From Lunularia cruciata (Eukaryota > Streptophyta > Marchantiopsida > Lunulariales > Lunulariaceae), in assembly GCA_948567375.1 (NCBI GenBank), contig OX419758.1, positions 19,783,001-19,847,000 on the forward strand: a stretch of 64,000 nucleotides of DNA. Direction: 5' to 3'. Under the pieces are notes generated by a model, which was not told the origin of the DNA, made no database searches, and saw only the letters and a program-made list of their open reading frames with translations. A program made the translations under genes and the position numbers. Below, piece after piece: positions 11,640 to 23,950 of this stretch. How positions within the stretch are numbered: position 1 is the stretch's first letter; each line of letters begins with the position of its first letter.

Positions 11640-12450
11640 ACCTTGGAAGCCGCCAGACGCATCTTCATCAAGCTAGAAGGTGTGAAGGGATGCTCACCAT
11701 ACATGAGGAAGAACAGAGTGACCTAGGTGGATACATTCATTGAATTGTTGTAAGTGAATTCCACCAACGAGAGTAGGGTGTCCCACCTCTCTTGCTCTTC
11801 TAAGGTGAAACCGCATAACATGTCTTCAATAGTGCAATTAGCATGCTTTGTTTGTCCATCTGTTTGTGGGTGGTAAGCTGTGGATATGGCCAACTTGTTT
11901 TTGAAGAAACCAAAGAGTATTTGCCAAAACAAACTTGTGAATTGAGTGCCTTTGTCGGTGGTGAGTACTCGAGATAAGCCTGGTGAGAGAAGACTGCATC
12001 TAAGTATATTTAAGGCAATTGTGGGGTGGTCATATCCTTGGTGGTAGGACGTACATGAATCATTTTGCTGAGCTGGTCCACAAAGACCATGATGGAGTCA
12101 AACCCTGAGGTGATCTTTGGTAATTAATAGACGAGATCCATACTCACTTGTTCCCAACATAGGGCAGGAGTGGGGAGAGGTTGAAGGAGCCCTACAAGGG
12201 CCTTGCAGAGCTTGATTAGAAGCTTTGTTCTATTGACAAAGTAGGCAACTGTGCATGTACTCCATCACGTCATTGCTCATCTTGGGCCAATAGTAATGGC
12301 GCTGGACTGCATCCAAGGTCTTGTCCACTCTAACATGACCTACAATGGCCAAATCATAACATTCCGCTAGAATGGTGGTGCATAATTTTAGGACATTTGG
12401 GATCCATAATCTACCATCACAAAAGGTGAGTCCTTGAGTGCTGGTGATGT
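11640..12450 (-). pseudogene. Integrase region of element 1 (broken)
   Basis: The best stretch (11723-11932) reads KLAISTAYHPQTDGQTKHAN followed by EERWDTLLSLVEFTYNNS, the highly conserved end of the integrase catalytic core (STAYHPQTDGQTE..N, W...L...EFAYN). The zinc region with spaced His and Cys can be traced near 12240-12410. Several frameshifts are present. Confidence 0.75.
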
Positions 12451-12512
12451 CTTTGGATGATTGTGCCTCTACAATCTATAAATCAGTTTTTTGTAGCAAC
12501 CGGAATCTCTTG

Positions 12513-12900
12513 CTAGAATTTAGGGTTAATTGTAACCTCTACCACCAAGTTGTTAGCCATTAGCATGCGGGTGCATGCATCTGCAAGTTGCTTCTTACCT
12601 TCCATATAGGTGATTGTCATGTTGAAGCATTTTTGCCACTCTACCCACCAAATTTGGCAATGAGATAGATCCTTATGTGTCTCAAGGTAGACTAGAGGTT
12701 TATGGTCTGTCTCTACTACAAATGCCTTCTTGCCCAAATAATGCTTCCAATGCTTGGTTGCAAGAATAATCGCAAACTCTTCTTGTTTTGTGGTGTGGTA
12801 GTTGTGCTCTGCTAGTAACAACTTTTGAGAGAAATATGCAATTAGATGTCATCTGTCATGACACTCTTGTTGTAGGACTGCTTCTATTGCTACACTTGAT
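12513..12900 (-). pseudogene. RNase H region of element 1
   Basis: The open stretch 12513-12821 reads EHNYHTTKQEEFAIILATKH, WKHYL, then FVVETDHKPLVYL, then LADACTRM. These are the standard RNase H blocks (NY...E.E..A.....K.WR.YL...F...TDH..L, ..AD.LSR). Stops separate it from RT. Confidence 0.75.
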
Positions 12901-13226
12901 GCATCAATAGCCAACTTGATTGGACGTTTTGGGTCATACCATGTCAAGATTAGTGCATGTAGCAAGGCGGCTTTCAATTCTTGAAAGACTAACTCTTGTG
13001 AGGTTCACCATGTCCACTTCTTCCCCTTGCCAAGAAGTGCCGTTAAAAGCTGTGCAATCTTGGAGAAGTCCTTGACAAATCTACAATAGAATCTCGTCAA
13101 CCCCAAGAAGCTCTTGAGTTGAGTCTGATATTCAAGGACACTCAATTCTTGAATGACCTCAATTTTATCAGTCAATACTTGAATGCCCTCTACACTTATT
13201 GTATGCCCAAGTAGTCTACTTCCAAC

Positions 13227-13745
13227 TTGCCAAACTCACACTTTGAGATTTTGGCATACAATCAATTCTATCTTAGAATTTGGATGACTTCTTGTAGATG
13301 TTGTTTGTGTTCTATCATCGTGGTATTGTCTACTAAGATGTCGTCCAAGAAGACAATAATAGACTTATTCAAGTATAGACAAAATATATCATTCATTAGA
13401 CTCATAAAAGTGGCAAGTGCTTTGGTGAGGCCAGAGTGCATCACCAGATACTCAAAGTGGCCATACTTGGTTCAAAAGGCAGTTTTGTACACATCCTCCT
13501 AAACAATTTGGATTTAATTGTAACCACTCCGCAAGTCCAATTTGGTGAAGTATCTTGGTCCATGAAGTTGATCAAATAGGTCATCAATGCAAGGTAAGGA
13601 GTATTTGTTCTTCATTGTTTTTTGATTGAGATCCCAATAGTCAATGCACATGCACATTGTACTATCCTTCTTCTTCACAAACAAGACAAGAGCCCCATAT
13701 GGTGATGCGCTAGGTTGGATGAACCCTTTTTGCAGCATCTCCTCA
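13227..13745 (-). pseudogene. Reverse transcriptase region of element 1
   Basis: The open stretch 13514-13738 reads [20 protein letters not shown], then [19 protein letters not shown], then [11 protein letters not shown], the RT start of Ty3/gypsy elements. Further left, in another frame, the catalytic block reads IVFLDDILV near 13335, so the Asp-Asp pair survives. Stops between blocks make it non-functional. Confidence 0.8.
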
Positions 13746-13942
13746 ATTTAAGTCTTACACTCCTCCAAGTCATAAGGTGACAAGCAATATGGGGCCTTAT
13801 AAAGAGGTGTCTTCCTCGGGAGTGTCTCAATTTTATGATCTACTCTCCTTTTTGGTGGTAATCCTAAGGGTAGATCATCAAGAAAGACATCTTGAGACTC
13901 ATCCACCACATCCTTCAATTTCTCAAGAATTTGTCCATCAAG

Positions 13943-14491
13943 TTATGCACTCTGGACTTCTCTTATTAGACACATGAAACATCTATTGGTCTTATAGATA
14001 GTTGCCGTCCCTATGACATACAAAGGCAATTCTTGCCTGTGTGATTTTCCTTTAACCCCAATGATTGACCATTGGTGGGTTCTTACTACTTTCTTCCTCC
14101 AATCTACCATAGGGTTGTAATGCTCCATCCATGGCATGCCTAAGATTGTATCATAACAAGCTAATTGTATCACTTGCCACTCAATTGCTTCCTGATATTC
14201 TCTTACAAAGAGTGTTACCAATGTAGGTAATGATTCAATCCTCTCTATTTACCCATTAGGTAACTCTACTTCTTCACTCTCATCTCTCTTTAGATCCATT
14301 CCCAATCTTATTGCAACAAAGCAAGACAAGAAATTCTCTCTTGCTTCCAAATCTATTAATACTCTCACTTGCTTGCCTCTAGGACTCCATTCACAATGAT
14401 CAATTGTGAGGTTGCCTTTTAGGACCTTTGCATGTTTGTCTTCTTCCTTCCCTTTCTTCTTTGCTTGCTTATTAAGCCAATAAGGCTGCAA
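13943..14491 (-). pseudogene. Protease region of element 1, active site lost
   Basis: The reading 14249-14491 gives VRVLIDLEARENFLSCFVA, which corresponds to V..L.DSGASHNFIS of active proteases; the Asp-Ser-Gly triad has become Asp-Leu-Glu. The C-terminal half (13943-14221) keeps YDTILGMPWMEHYNPMVDW, matching the D.ILGM.WL...N...D(W) block. The enzyme would be inactive even without the frameshift between the two halves. Confidence 0.7.
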
Positions 14492-14604
14492 GGTATATTT
14501 ACTGGCAATCTTTGTTTTCCAAAGTGATTTCCACCTCCTCCTCTTTAGTATGCCTCTCCATGTTGTTCAAAGATCACCTGTATGAAGGCCGAGGGCCTCT
14601 AGGG

Positions 14605-15540
14605 AAACAAGCATGACAATTGGTAGATACATGCCCAATACGGTCACAATTGTAATAAGCGCATTGTTCTCCTTGAGTTCCTTCTCCTTGTGGGACTCCA
14701 TCTCTTCATTCTTCTACCCGTCCACGCTCTCCTTGAAGCAGTCGTGCTCCTTGATCTCAAAATCAAAGGTTGCCCAATTCTATTGGTATTGGTCTACCCA
14801 TGTGTGGCATTTCTGCCCGATAATGTTGAGGTGCAACTACTCCTTCACCTCCACCCAATGCTCTTGTTATTCTTTATGCACAAGCAATGGCTTCAAATAT
14901 TGTGCAAGGATTTTGCACCATGACTTCTTGGCGAATCTACTCTTTCAATCCTTGTTTGAAATTGTCAAGAGCCTCTATTGGACTCATGTTGGTTATTGCG
15001 ACTTGTAGATACAAAAATGTCTCCACATACTCTTGTACTCTATTCTTATATCTCAATCCCCATAGTTGGATTTCGGCCATCTACATGAAATCCACCAATT
15101 GGAAATTCTTCAACAATCCTTCTTGCATTGCTATCCACATGACCTCCCTTCTCTCTGCCAACATGGATCATTCCCAAGCATCATACCATGTGAGGGCTTT
15201 ATCAGTCAAGTACCCACATGCAAACACGCCTACAGCATGCTCCGTGATCTCTGTTGAGAACAATCAAAAATATCAATTCATTCTTGACATCCAAATTTCC
15301 ACTACTCCCATTGTATGCTACCCCTTGTAAGGCTTGATGTTGCAGGTCTTCTTTATCTGGAGTAGTAGTGTGGCTTCATCGTTGACAGGGTTTGTAAGCA
15401 CAAGTGCCTCTCCAAGTACTTCAATTGCAAGTACTAGGTTTTCAGATGGCTCTTCTTCTTGCATTGCTTGATCATTCTTGATGATTTGCACTTGACTTTG
15501 TAATGACTCCATGGTCATCTTAGTCTCTCAAAATTCATTC
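14605..15540 (-). pseudogene. Gag region of element 1 with zinc knuckle remnant
   Basis: The minus-strand reading starts near 15518 (MESLQSQVQIIKNDQAM..) and continues in pieces to a zinc-knuckle remnant near 14605-14660 that reads YYNCDRIGHVSTNC. In the related element 2 the same motif reads CYNCGCIGHIS. The capsid and nucleocapsid roles follow from position and motif. Confidence 0.65.
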
Positions 15541-15917
15541 AACATCCCTTGTATTCCTTGCACCAGCTCTTCAAATTGCAGATGTATGGTTCTTTTTACA
15601 CAATCACTAATGTATACTTCAATATAGAGTCAATATGATCACTCTGGAAGGCACAAGAACTATCGGAACTACCATTGGGACCTCAAAAGCTATCACTCAT
15701 TGATAATACTCCTCACCAAAATTCCTAACCACAAAATCTCTAAACATCACTTTTAGTCTCACTACATAATGAATTCCTATTTGAGTGTTGAAAGGAAGAG
15801 GATTTAGAACATTCATATCCATAATATCATAATAAAATATTGATTGTCAGATCCTACTCTTTATCGTATACCACCACAGGTAGAATCACCGGGTTTTGTG
15901 AGTTCATCACCTTGTCC

Positions 15918-16610
15918 TGTGAGCCGGCCTGTCTCTCACTCAGGATGAACCTCTGATGGCTACTATGGTAGCGCACCATGGACTAAGAAGGCAAGGAACC
16001 CCAACTCCATCATACTCCTCCAAAGGCTAACACTCCAAGACTCAAGACATTGCTCACTAGAGAACTCAATGAGAGAGAGATAGTTGCAAATGAAAGGATG
16101 ATGAGTACCTCTTCACCCCTTGTTTATATACTTGTGAAATAGTTACGTACCAAAGTTACTAATTACCATTGTAACTCAAGTTACTAGACTAAAAGTCAAG
16201 TAAAGTCAAAAAGTAGAAAGGAATATCCATTCACATGGGCATATTCCCCTATGCATGTGGTCTTATCTTGACCCAACCACTAAAGCAAGGATTCCTTCAC
16301 ATGGGCTATCCTTGGACTAAAGAAGAATCCAAAACAAAAAGGCTTGCGGGCCCAAGAGTTCTCAACTCTTTCCCCAAAGCCAAACACCTAGGAATAATAC
16401 CAAGTCAACACACTAAAATCCAAAATAGTGGTGCTCATCTTTTCTACTTCCTCTAAAGTAAGGTCCCATCTATCTTAGCTATGACTAACTTTAGCTAACC
16501 ATGACTAATATAGAACCATCCTTTATCTCTATATAAATAATATCTCTTAAGTACTTGTAATACCAAGCTAAATATCACAATACCACACACATGCACAAAT
16601 GGGTGTTACA
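15918..16610. mobile_element. Solo LTR, family with 4-bp target duplication (copy 2)
   Basis: This 693-bp copy matches 977-1676. It starts TGTGAGCC, ends GTGTTACA, and is flanked by GTCC on both sides (15914-15917 and 16611-16614). It lies in the leader of element 1, so it landed after element 1. A TATATAAATAA box near 16532-16542 on the plus strand may be the LTR promoter, which would make plus the sense strand. No coding content. Confidence 0.65.
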
Positions 16611-16872
16611 GTCCATGAATTCTGCTCTAAAGTGATAAACTAACAATACTCTCATTTGCTCACGCTGGATGTACATAACCTTGATGTGGAGTGGATTCAA
16701 GAATGGAAAGCTAGGTGTGGAAAATTATCCTCCCAGTGCAAGTGCATCCATCCCATCCGCTCCCTAAAGTCCTTCCTAAGTCTAGCAATTACTCTATGTT
16801 CTCCACCTCAAATTACTCAATTTCAATAGTTTGTGTTCTTCCAAGAGGAGTGATCCACTCTCTTGGACTAAA

Positions 16873-16890
16873 ACACTCACTCTGATACCA
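16873..16890 (-). promoter_or_regulatory. tRNA-iMet primer binding site of element 1
   Basis: On the minus strand, one base after the 5' LTR, the sequence reads TGGTATCAGAGTGAGTG. TGGTATCAGAG is the classical initiator-Met primer site of plant LTR retrotransposons. Confidence 0.85.
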
Positions 16891-16891
16891 A

Positions 16892-17628
16892 TGTAATACT
16901 CCAAGGACAAGAGAAGAGAGAAAACATAGATTTCACACTCAATCATCCGATGCTTCAAAGAAGCACCTTCTCTTTATTATATAGACAAAGAGGATTACCT
17001 CCAAGGAAGCTCCACCATAGGATTAGGCACATAGATAGGTCACATGTCAGCAAGCTCCACCCTTGGATTACTTACTTGGATGGGTGACATGTTGGTCCTG
17101 ATCCTATCTAATTGGTCAAACAAGCTTTGACCAAAGAGAATCTTTAGGGAATCTTCTTAAAGGAATCTCAAAATCAAGTGGGTGAGATACCATTGGAAAG
17201 CTCTTGACAAGACAAAGCAAGGGGAAGGAAGGCTTGTCTTTCCTCTATTTTGGGGAGAGGATTGCACATCTTTGAGGCCTAACTCATCCGTTTAGGCCTC
17301 CAAAATTGCCTTCAAAGATTTCAAGTATATTTTGGTTCCTACTCTATTTGTAAAAGTCACCTTTTGGTGATATCTCTTTCTAATCTGTTTATTCCATCAT
17401 GTATAACATTCATCCAAATGTTACCAAACCACTTCTCACCTCTAAATCATATGTCTAGCTATTGGTTCTAAGGTTTTCAAGTCTATTTTGGTTTCTGCCT
17501 TATTAGTAGAAGTACTCTTTTGGTGATATTTCTATCTGATCTATTTTGACCATCATGTATAACATCATTCTAGATGTTACAAAACCAAATTTCACATCTA
17601 GATCATATGGCTAGCTCTTGGTATTACA
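16892..17628 (-). repeat. 5' LTR of element 1
   Basis: This 737-bp partner of 10309-11054 has the same TGTAATA/TATTACA tips and the right ACTGA duplication directly after it. By eye its first 300 bp differ from the other LTR at several percent or more of positions. Confidence 0.9.
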
Positions 17629-19764
17629 ACTGAGTAGGTTTGGAGACTCATGTTAGGACCCAAAGCAAGAGAATTGATAAGGATCACCTTGGACAAGAAA
17701 TGTGAGTTTACAGAGGAAACAAAAAAAGTGAAGTCATCCTTCAAATAGTTGAGGGTGAAGAATGGCTACAAGGTCAACTCATATATTGACCCAATAGAGC
17801 AAAGCATTGTCAATGCTATCATAGATATGTTGAAACTTGACAAAACAACAACCTACATTAGCATATAACAAGTGGTCTTTCATTTTTTGTTTGCAAGAGC
17901 TAACATGAATTGGGCATCATGTTTCTATGAGAAAACCTAGCATATGGTGCATCATTGGAGAATTGCTTTGAGGTGGAGTACATTATAGAGATGAAGGTGA
18001 ATGACAAGTATCACCTAAGGATGGGAAGGGAGAGAGTGATAGAAGCTGACATCCCCAAGTTAAAGAAGAGAGCAAGAGCCAAGGAAGCTTCACCCATGCA
18101 AGCACAAGACTCTGGTGACCAATAAAGCTAAATTCTTTAGAAGATATAATGGATTTGACCTCAAAAGAAGAGGAGGTAGTTGGACTGGAAATGAATACAA
18201 ACAAATAAGAAGAAGAAGTGACATTGAATCTGAAGAGATACTCCTCCAAGAGTGAAGGTGAACCCAACATACATCGTGACCTACAAGACAAAGAAAACTT
18301 GTCTAAAAAGGAGTTTTGTCACAATATCAATGTGATATAGAACTCTACTCCACTTGATCTAGAATTGTAGGTGAGAGAAATTGTGATGGATGAGGAAGAA
18401 ATCCAAATGAGGCTCAACAACAAGAAGTTTTAAAGTTAGCATGTGCAAGTGACTTTGCAAGTTAGATAAAAAGAGGTGGAGGACCTTGCAATTGAGGCAG
18501 CAAGGCAAGGAAAGGATTGAAGCCCAACTCCAAGAAATACACAAAGGGATAGAGGAAGAGACACCAAAAGTTCAATTTGATGGTGTTAATTATTTGCCTA
18601 GTTTTTTTCCCTTTAATTAGGAATTTTTAGAGTATGATGCCATTGTATAAGTAAGCTCATCCCAAAGTGAGGGAATGAATTGTTGATAATGAAATTTCTA
18701 CTAGTTTAGCAAGGTGTGGTAGAAACAAAAGTAGCATCTATAAGGGAAGAGATAAGGTGCTTCAGGTCAAATATGTTGCACACCAAGTAGTTGGGGAAGC
18801 TCTACAACTAAGATATGACCAAAAACAATAAGAACTTGAGGATTTGAAGGAAAACCTTAGATTGCAAAAGGAAGAGTAAGTCAATATGAAGGATAATTTG
18901 TTGGCATGAGCCCAAATGCAAGAAGCAACAATCAAGAAACTAAAGAACTTGGGAATTCAGAAGGATCAACAGTTGAAGGAAGAAATTTCAAGGCGTGTTG
19001 AGGATGAGAAATGCCTACATGAGTTGATTCAAAAGGCTACAATGAAGATATAAGAAAGAGACAAAAATATGTCTATGTGGAATGCAAGTCATTTAAAGAG
19101 TTGGAGGACCTTTTTAATCCATCTTGAGGAAGAATGAAAAAATGTTGAGGTGCAAAGCATGAGAATCAGCAGGTTGAAGTGGAGGGAACTCAATCAATGG
19201 ACTCCTTGGCATTAGCAACGGTTTGGTGCAAGGCAATGCCAAGTATCAAAGCCAATGCAAAATTACAAGAGACATATCTTCATGAGTTGAAGCTATAGGT
19301 GTAAGCAACTTGTAAGAAAAAAGCAAAGGATGTAGATATGAATTGGGTTGTTAATTTATCTTAGAGAATGGGTAGACAAGAAGATAGGAGAGTCTTCAGA
19401 TGCAATTTGCACTAGATTAGATGTATTCAAGCATAGAGAATTAGATAGAGTAGCAAAATGTTTGGATGCATTGACCCGGTCCGAGGTAGAGAATCCTTGG
19501 GTTGTAGAAGAGAGGATTGTCAAGGTACAAATTGAGGACATTCTTGTGGTTTGCACCAATGGAGCAAAAGGAAGAAATCAAGAGATTGTGATGGTGGCAA
19601 CTAAGACTAATGAGTTGAAAGCAATAGAGATAGTTGTAGACATGATGGATAGTGTAACAATTGCAAATACAAATGCACTATTCAACTTTGTGTTAGTCCT
19701 ATCAATGTGTCAAGAATCTTCAATAGTACCTATAGTTATTCCTGCAATAGAAGACAAGTCATGA
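17629..19764 (+). pseudogene. Coiled-coil ORF family, fragment a, main part
   Basis: This continues the reading interrupted by element 1. Near 17650-17960 a piecewise translation gives LGP.A, VKSSFK, NGYKVNSYIDP and DMLKLDKTTTYI. It lines up with LGLDAKVV, IKSQLNSSKNNGWSVASYKD and TTYL on the minus strand at 43.9-44.2 kb (fragment b). Acidic and then coiled-coil text follows to the open stretch 19348-19764 (138 codons). Stops are frequent. No known domain was recognised. It ends shortly before an LTR and primer site. Confidence 0.45.
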
Positions 19765-19989
19765 GTTCAAGAGATAGATAAATCCAATGGTCTATAATAA
19801 GTAGAATCATTCCCAAAGCAGTAGTAGTTAAAGATCTAAAGTGTTAGTTTTGTAGAAAGAGTCACTTCAAATTTAAGGAATTGGCCAAAGTAGTTGAAGT
19901 AGTTAGCAATTTTGGTAGTTTTTTAACTCCCAAGTGCTCAAGCTAATTAAGATTTACATTTGAAGTGTTTTGTGTTTAGTAGGAGCAAA

Positions 19990-20555
19990 AGATGAATGAA
20001 GCAAAGAGTTGCATAAGTACTTGTATTTTCTCTTAATTCTAAGTGCCCATTGATTATCTTCATGTGCAAATGAATGAGTCATTGTATGTTGGATTTTGAG
20101 CCTCTTAATTCCTTTTTGTGTGTTTGATCCCAAGGAGAATCACTTACAAAGAAATGCCTTGACGGATCTTTGGGAACTATAATGTTGTCAATACTTGGGT
20201 TTTGCAAGCAAGGTCAAGATGTTGATGTGAAGTAACCTTGAGTTGAGAATATGTTCCTTCAAGGAAGAGTGGGATATAATTCCAAGGTGAAGTTACTTTC
20301 TGAAAAATTAGACATCTTTGTATCTTTTAAGGGAAGAATTGTGATTTTTTCATATTGCTATTTCTGCAATATGCCTACTTTATGTTGCACTCTTTTGAAT
20401 GTAGTCTCCACCTAAGAGTCTAAAGATGTAATCAAAAGAATGATTAAGTTACTTTGACTTTGTATTTGGACATTCTTGACATGTATCTCTATGGGAAAAA
20501 ATTATTACTTGCACATTATTGCAAATTGATACTTTGTGTGTTGTCACATACATTT
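19990..20555 (+). repeat. LTR-like sequence before element 3 (left border uncertain)
   Basis: Non-coding sequence ends directly at a primer binding site. Part of it (20447-20505) recurs at 20-84. It therefore behaves as an LTR tail. No matching partner LTR downstream of element 3 was recognised, so the left border is a guess. Confidence 0.4.
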
Positions 20556-20574
20556 TGGCACCGTTGTTAGGGAT
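20556..20574 (+). promoter_or_regulatory. tRNA-Asp-like primer binding site of element 3
   Basis: TGGCACCGTTGTTAGGGAT differs at only a few positions from TGGCGCCGTTGCCGGGGAT, the primer site of Athila/Tat-type plant Ty3/gypsy elements. The changes are mostly C to T or G to A, as expected of methylated old DNA. Confidence 0.7.
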
Positions 20575-20637
20575 ACAATCCTTTAGAGTGGAAGATTACA
20601 AAGTTACTTTGGTTGCCAATTTTCAGTCAAGATATGA

Positions 20638-22440
20638 ATGTCTTCACTAAGAGAGAATAGAGAAGAAAGAGTGCATAGACAGAACTTGCAATGCAAAGAA
20701 CAAGAATGTCAAGAGAACCAATTCACTCAGGAAGAGTTGGAGAAGGAGGCATTGGACCTGAAACTTCATCATGATGTGCAAGGTACCTTGCAACAGCTTG
20801 ACAAGGAGAAAAGGAATTTAGTTGAAAGAATCTGTTTACCTAACTTCAAGCTTAGTGGAAGAAAAATGTGAGTGGTTAGACTTTTGCTTTGAGGCACAAA
20901 CATGCCAACTTCATCCAAGATTGAGAAAGGGCCGGTTACTTGAAAGAAGTGGTCCTTGGAAAAACCTCTCAAATCTTGATAGATGAGAAATATTGGATAT
21001 TCTCCACAATATTCCAAGATCAATCTGAAGAGATCTTGAGGACCAATTCCCATGCAAAGAAGTCTCACCTAAAGTACCCCATTTTCAATTAATACCTTGG
21101 GAGACTAGTCTTGAACCCAAAGTGTTGTGATTTGTGTTGGATTTGGACACACCTAATTTTTTGTATCCACAAATAGTACTTCAAATTGTTACAATATTTC
21201 CAATACCATTCACACGTCATTACACATTCAAAGATCATGAAGATCCACATGAATTCATTTAGGAGTTTGAAGTAATTACTAGTACCCATAAGGAACAAGA
21301 TTCTCTTGATTTTTTATTAATCTTTCCAATTCTTCTTTTGAAGAAAGCTGAAAGTTAGTAACCCATGTTACTCAAAATGGGTTTTAATTGGCAAGCTGAA
21401 ATAAACTACAAGAAGGATTTTTGGAATGATTTTGGAAATAGATTATGATACAAGTGTCTTTGATGCACTTGATGATTTTGAGGGAGTGAAACATGGGAGA
21501 CATTGGGACTATGCAAAATGTTTCATGGCATTACTTAATTGCTCACTAAAAAGAGTTGGAGTTGTGGGTTACTCCAATGCTCAAGCTATTGCTTGGTTCC
21601 TTGGAGGATTATCATCCAAAATTTGAATCTTTGCAAAAGAGAGCATCATAATTACACTTGAGAAAGTTCTCAAGCATGTAGCATGCTATGAGGCTTCTCA
21701 CATAAATTCCTCAAGTACCCAAAGAAAGAAATAGGGGATGAGTTGTAAAAAGAAAAGAAGACAACCTGAGGTACTTTATCTTTGTCCTTGGATGAGATCT
21801 CCTTGTAAAGTTCTTCATCATCATTAAAAGATGACATATGGTAAAAGAGGAATAACCAAAGTGGAATTCAACAAAAGATGTTGCATACTTAGCACAAGCC
21901 AACCAAAAAAACCAATGCTAAGCTGGGGAAGTTGATAAAGGATTTTGTGGATTTCAAGATTCAGATGGTTAGAGTGAAGGACCAAAGGAAACCACAGTTG
22001 TTTGCATGACCAAACATACTTTGTGTAGTAGACTAGAACATGCTAATACTAAATGCATGAAAAACTGACCCACGTATCTGTACAACAAATTGATTAGGTT
22101 CCCACTTGGGATTAAAATCAATATTATATGGAGGAGGATGATGCAATTTACCAAATGTATGAAGTGCAACCTCTACCTAATTTGGCATTTCATAGTCCTT
22201 GATATCTACCTTGGGAAAATATGTAATCTGCCATAGAAAAAGAGTGCAATGTAGACTCAAAACCAACCGTAGAACATATTATCAAATGCTTGTTATAATT
22301 GTGGTTCTATGGGGGCATTGGGCACCTATTAGGTTTCATAGTGGAAAATTGGCTATGTTCCTTTGTGTAGAAACTGTAAAGGCTGTAGTCATGTTGCATG
22401 CCAATGTCCATTGCCACCAAATCCAAAGCTTCCAATGAGG
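20638..22440 (+). pseudogene. Gag region of element 3
   Basis: The open stretch 20638-20871 is charged and helical (NREERVHRQN.., EELEKEALDLKLHHD). 21426-21626 contains MALLNCSL and a run ending QAIAWFLGGL that resembles gag text. A decayed Cys-rich knuckle, CRNCKGCSHVACQC, can be read near 22360-22410 in another frame. It lies directly after the primer site, where gag is expected. Confidence 0.5.
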
Positions 22441-23341
22441 TCTTTGTGAAGTGTGGAATCTAATTAATTACAAAAATACTCTACGAGACAAATATCCTAT
22501 GGGATCAAGGAAGAGTCAGTATAGGAGAAATCTTCTACAAAAAGATTGAAGAGTCAATATGGGACAAATATTTCATGGGAGTGAGTGTAAGTGCAGGACC
22601 GATCTTCAAATCATAAGATTCCATTCTTGGGAGTGAACAAAAAGACAATTCACATTGGGATTCATATATTTGTATATACAAATGCACATGGGATGTGCCT
22701 TATCTTTTTGGAATTGTTCTCAAGGGCTTTCCATAGACATCAAGATCATGGAAAATGGAGCTATACAAAAGAAATTATGCTCACTTGACGTTCAGAACAA
22801 ATGTGTCTAATAGGAGCTATGGGTTTCCATTGCAAGAGTTGCGAGTAGTAGGACAGTGTGCATGGCTTTGGAACCTATGAAACAGTACTTGCATTGCATT
22901 CATTGTGAAATTGAGTGAATTGATTTGTATGAATTGGTACCAGATAACTAGGGTTTAGATATTGGATCAATATGCACCACACATGCCAAAACTAGATTAG
23001 GGTATCCAAGTACAAGAGTATAAATATGCATAGAGTTGGCAATCTAAAGGGATTTCAACAATTATTGTATTATAGTTCTTGATCAACAATTCAAGAGTAA
23101 ATAAAATCTTGTGCAACTATAGACATAAGCAGACATTGGCCAAATGAGATTTGGTATAATTTATATACATGTTTTCTTGTCCAGATTGATGAACAATTTT
23201 TGCTCTATTTCATAGCCTGATTCTGATTATTGTTGCTCTCTCAAATTCCTAGATACAAATTTTCCTCCAAAAAAATGTACACATACAACTAGAAAGGCTT
23301 CTTCAAAAACCCAGATTCAAAGTAATAATAAATGCATAACT

Positions 23342-23950
23342 TTGGAAGAAGTTGTTTTAGATGAGCCAAAATTGGTCTCCAAAGAAGAGTGGCCAGATAT
23401 TGACATATTGAGAGTTGAAACCTGCCTTGCAAAGAAAAAAAGGGATCACAATGAAGTAAGTGCCACATTGTCACCTTTGCGGAAGGCAAAACAACTTTGG
23501 CCAAAGTTAATCCTCTTAGTGAAGGATGAGAACATTTGGGCAAAGGCACTCCAAAAAGAAGTGTAGGAGGCAATGGATTGGGAGAAAGTAAGTGATATGA
23601 AGGAAGATTGCATGAAAGCAAGGCCCACATTTGTAGCAGATATTAAAAGCAGAGTGGAAGGGCTTATTCAAGCCAAGTTACAGAAGGCTGAGGCATCTAA
23701 GAAGGTGAAGGAGGATCAGAATGGAAAAGAAATAACCACACATTTGCTTGAAGAGGAATGCTAAGGACACTTTGGATCTTGGTACCAGACTTGACCAAGA
23801 AAAAGAAGAATATAAAGTTGGTAGGGGCATCATAATATGATATTGTGGAAGATCTTGCATTGACAAATGCAAATATCATGTTTAAGCAATAGTGGGAAGA
23901 AAACAAGTTGTATAGAAAACAATTATCTACAACTCTTAAACATGTGGAAA
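23342..23950 (+). pseudogene. Charged helical stretch and gag-pol linker of element 3
   Basis: Two adjoining open stretches (23342-23566 and 23573-23764), separated by one stop, read as a Lys/Glu-rich helical protein (LEEVVLDEPKLVSKEEW.., RVEGLIQAKLQKAEASKKV). They are followed by the YDIVEDLALTNAN block shared with element 0 (4843-5151). The first part could be element-specific or an insertion; no known domain was recognised. Confidence 0.4.

Larger units (their letters stand above)
10309..17628 (-). mobile_element. Full-length chromodomain Ty3/gypsy retrotransposon (element 1), inactive
   Basis: This is a complete unit on the minus strand: LTRs at 16892-17628 (5') and 10309-11054 (3'), a tRNA-Met primer site beside the former, a purine tract beside the latter, and a perfect ACTGA target duplication. 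Between them, reading leftward, are gag, protease, RT, RNase H, integrase and a chromodomain, the chromovirus order. All reading frames are broken and the protease active site is lost. A foreign solo LTR (15918-16610) is nested in the 5' leader. The LTRs differ by many substitutions, so the insertion is old. It splits coiled-coil fragment a. Confidence 0.9.
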
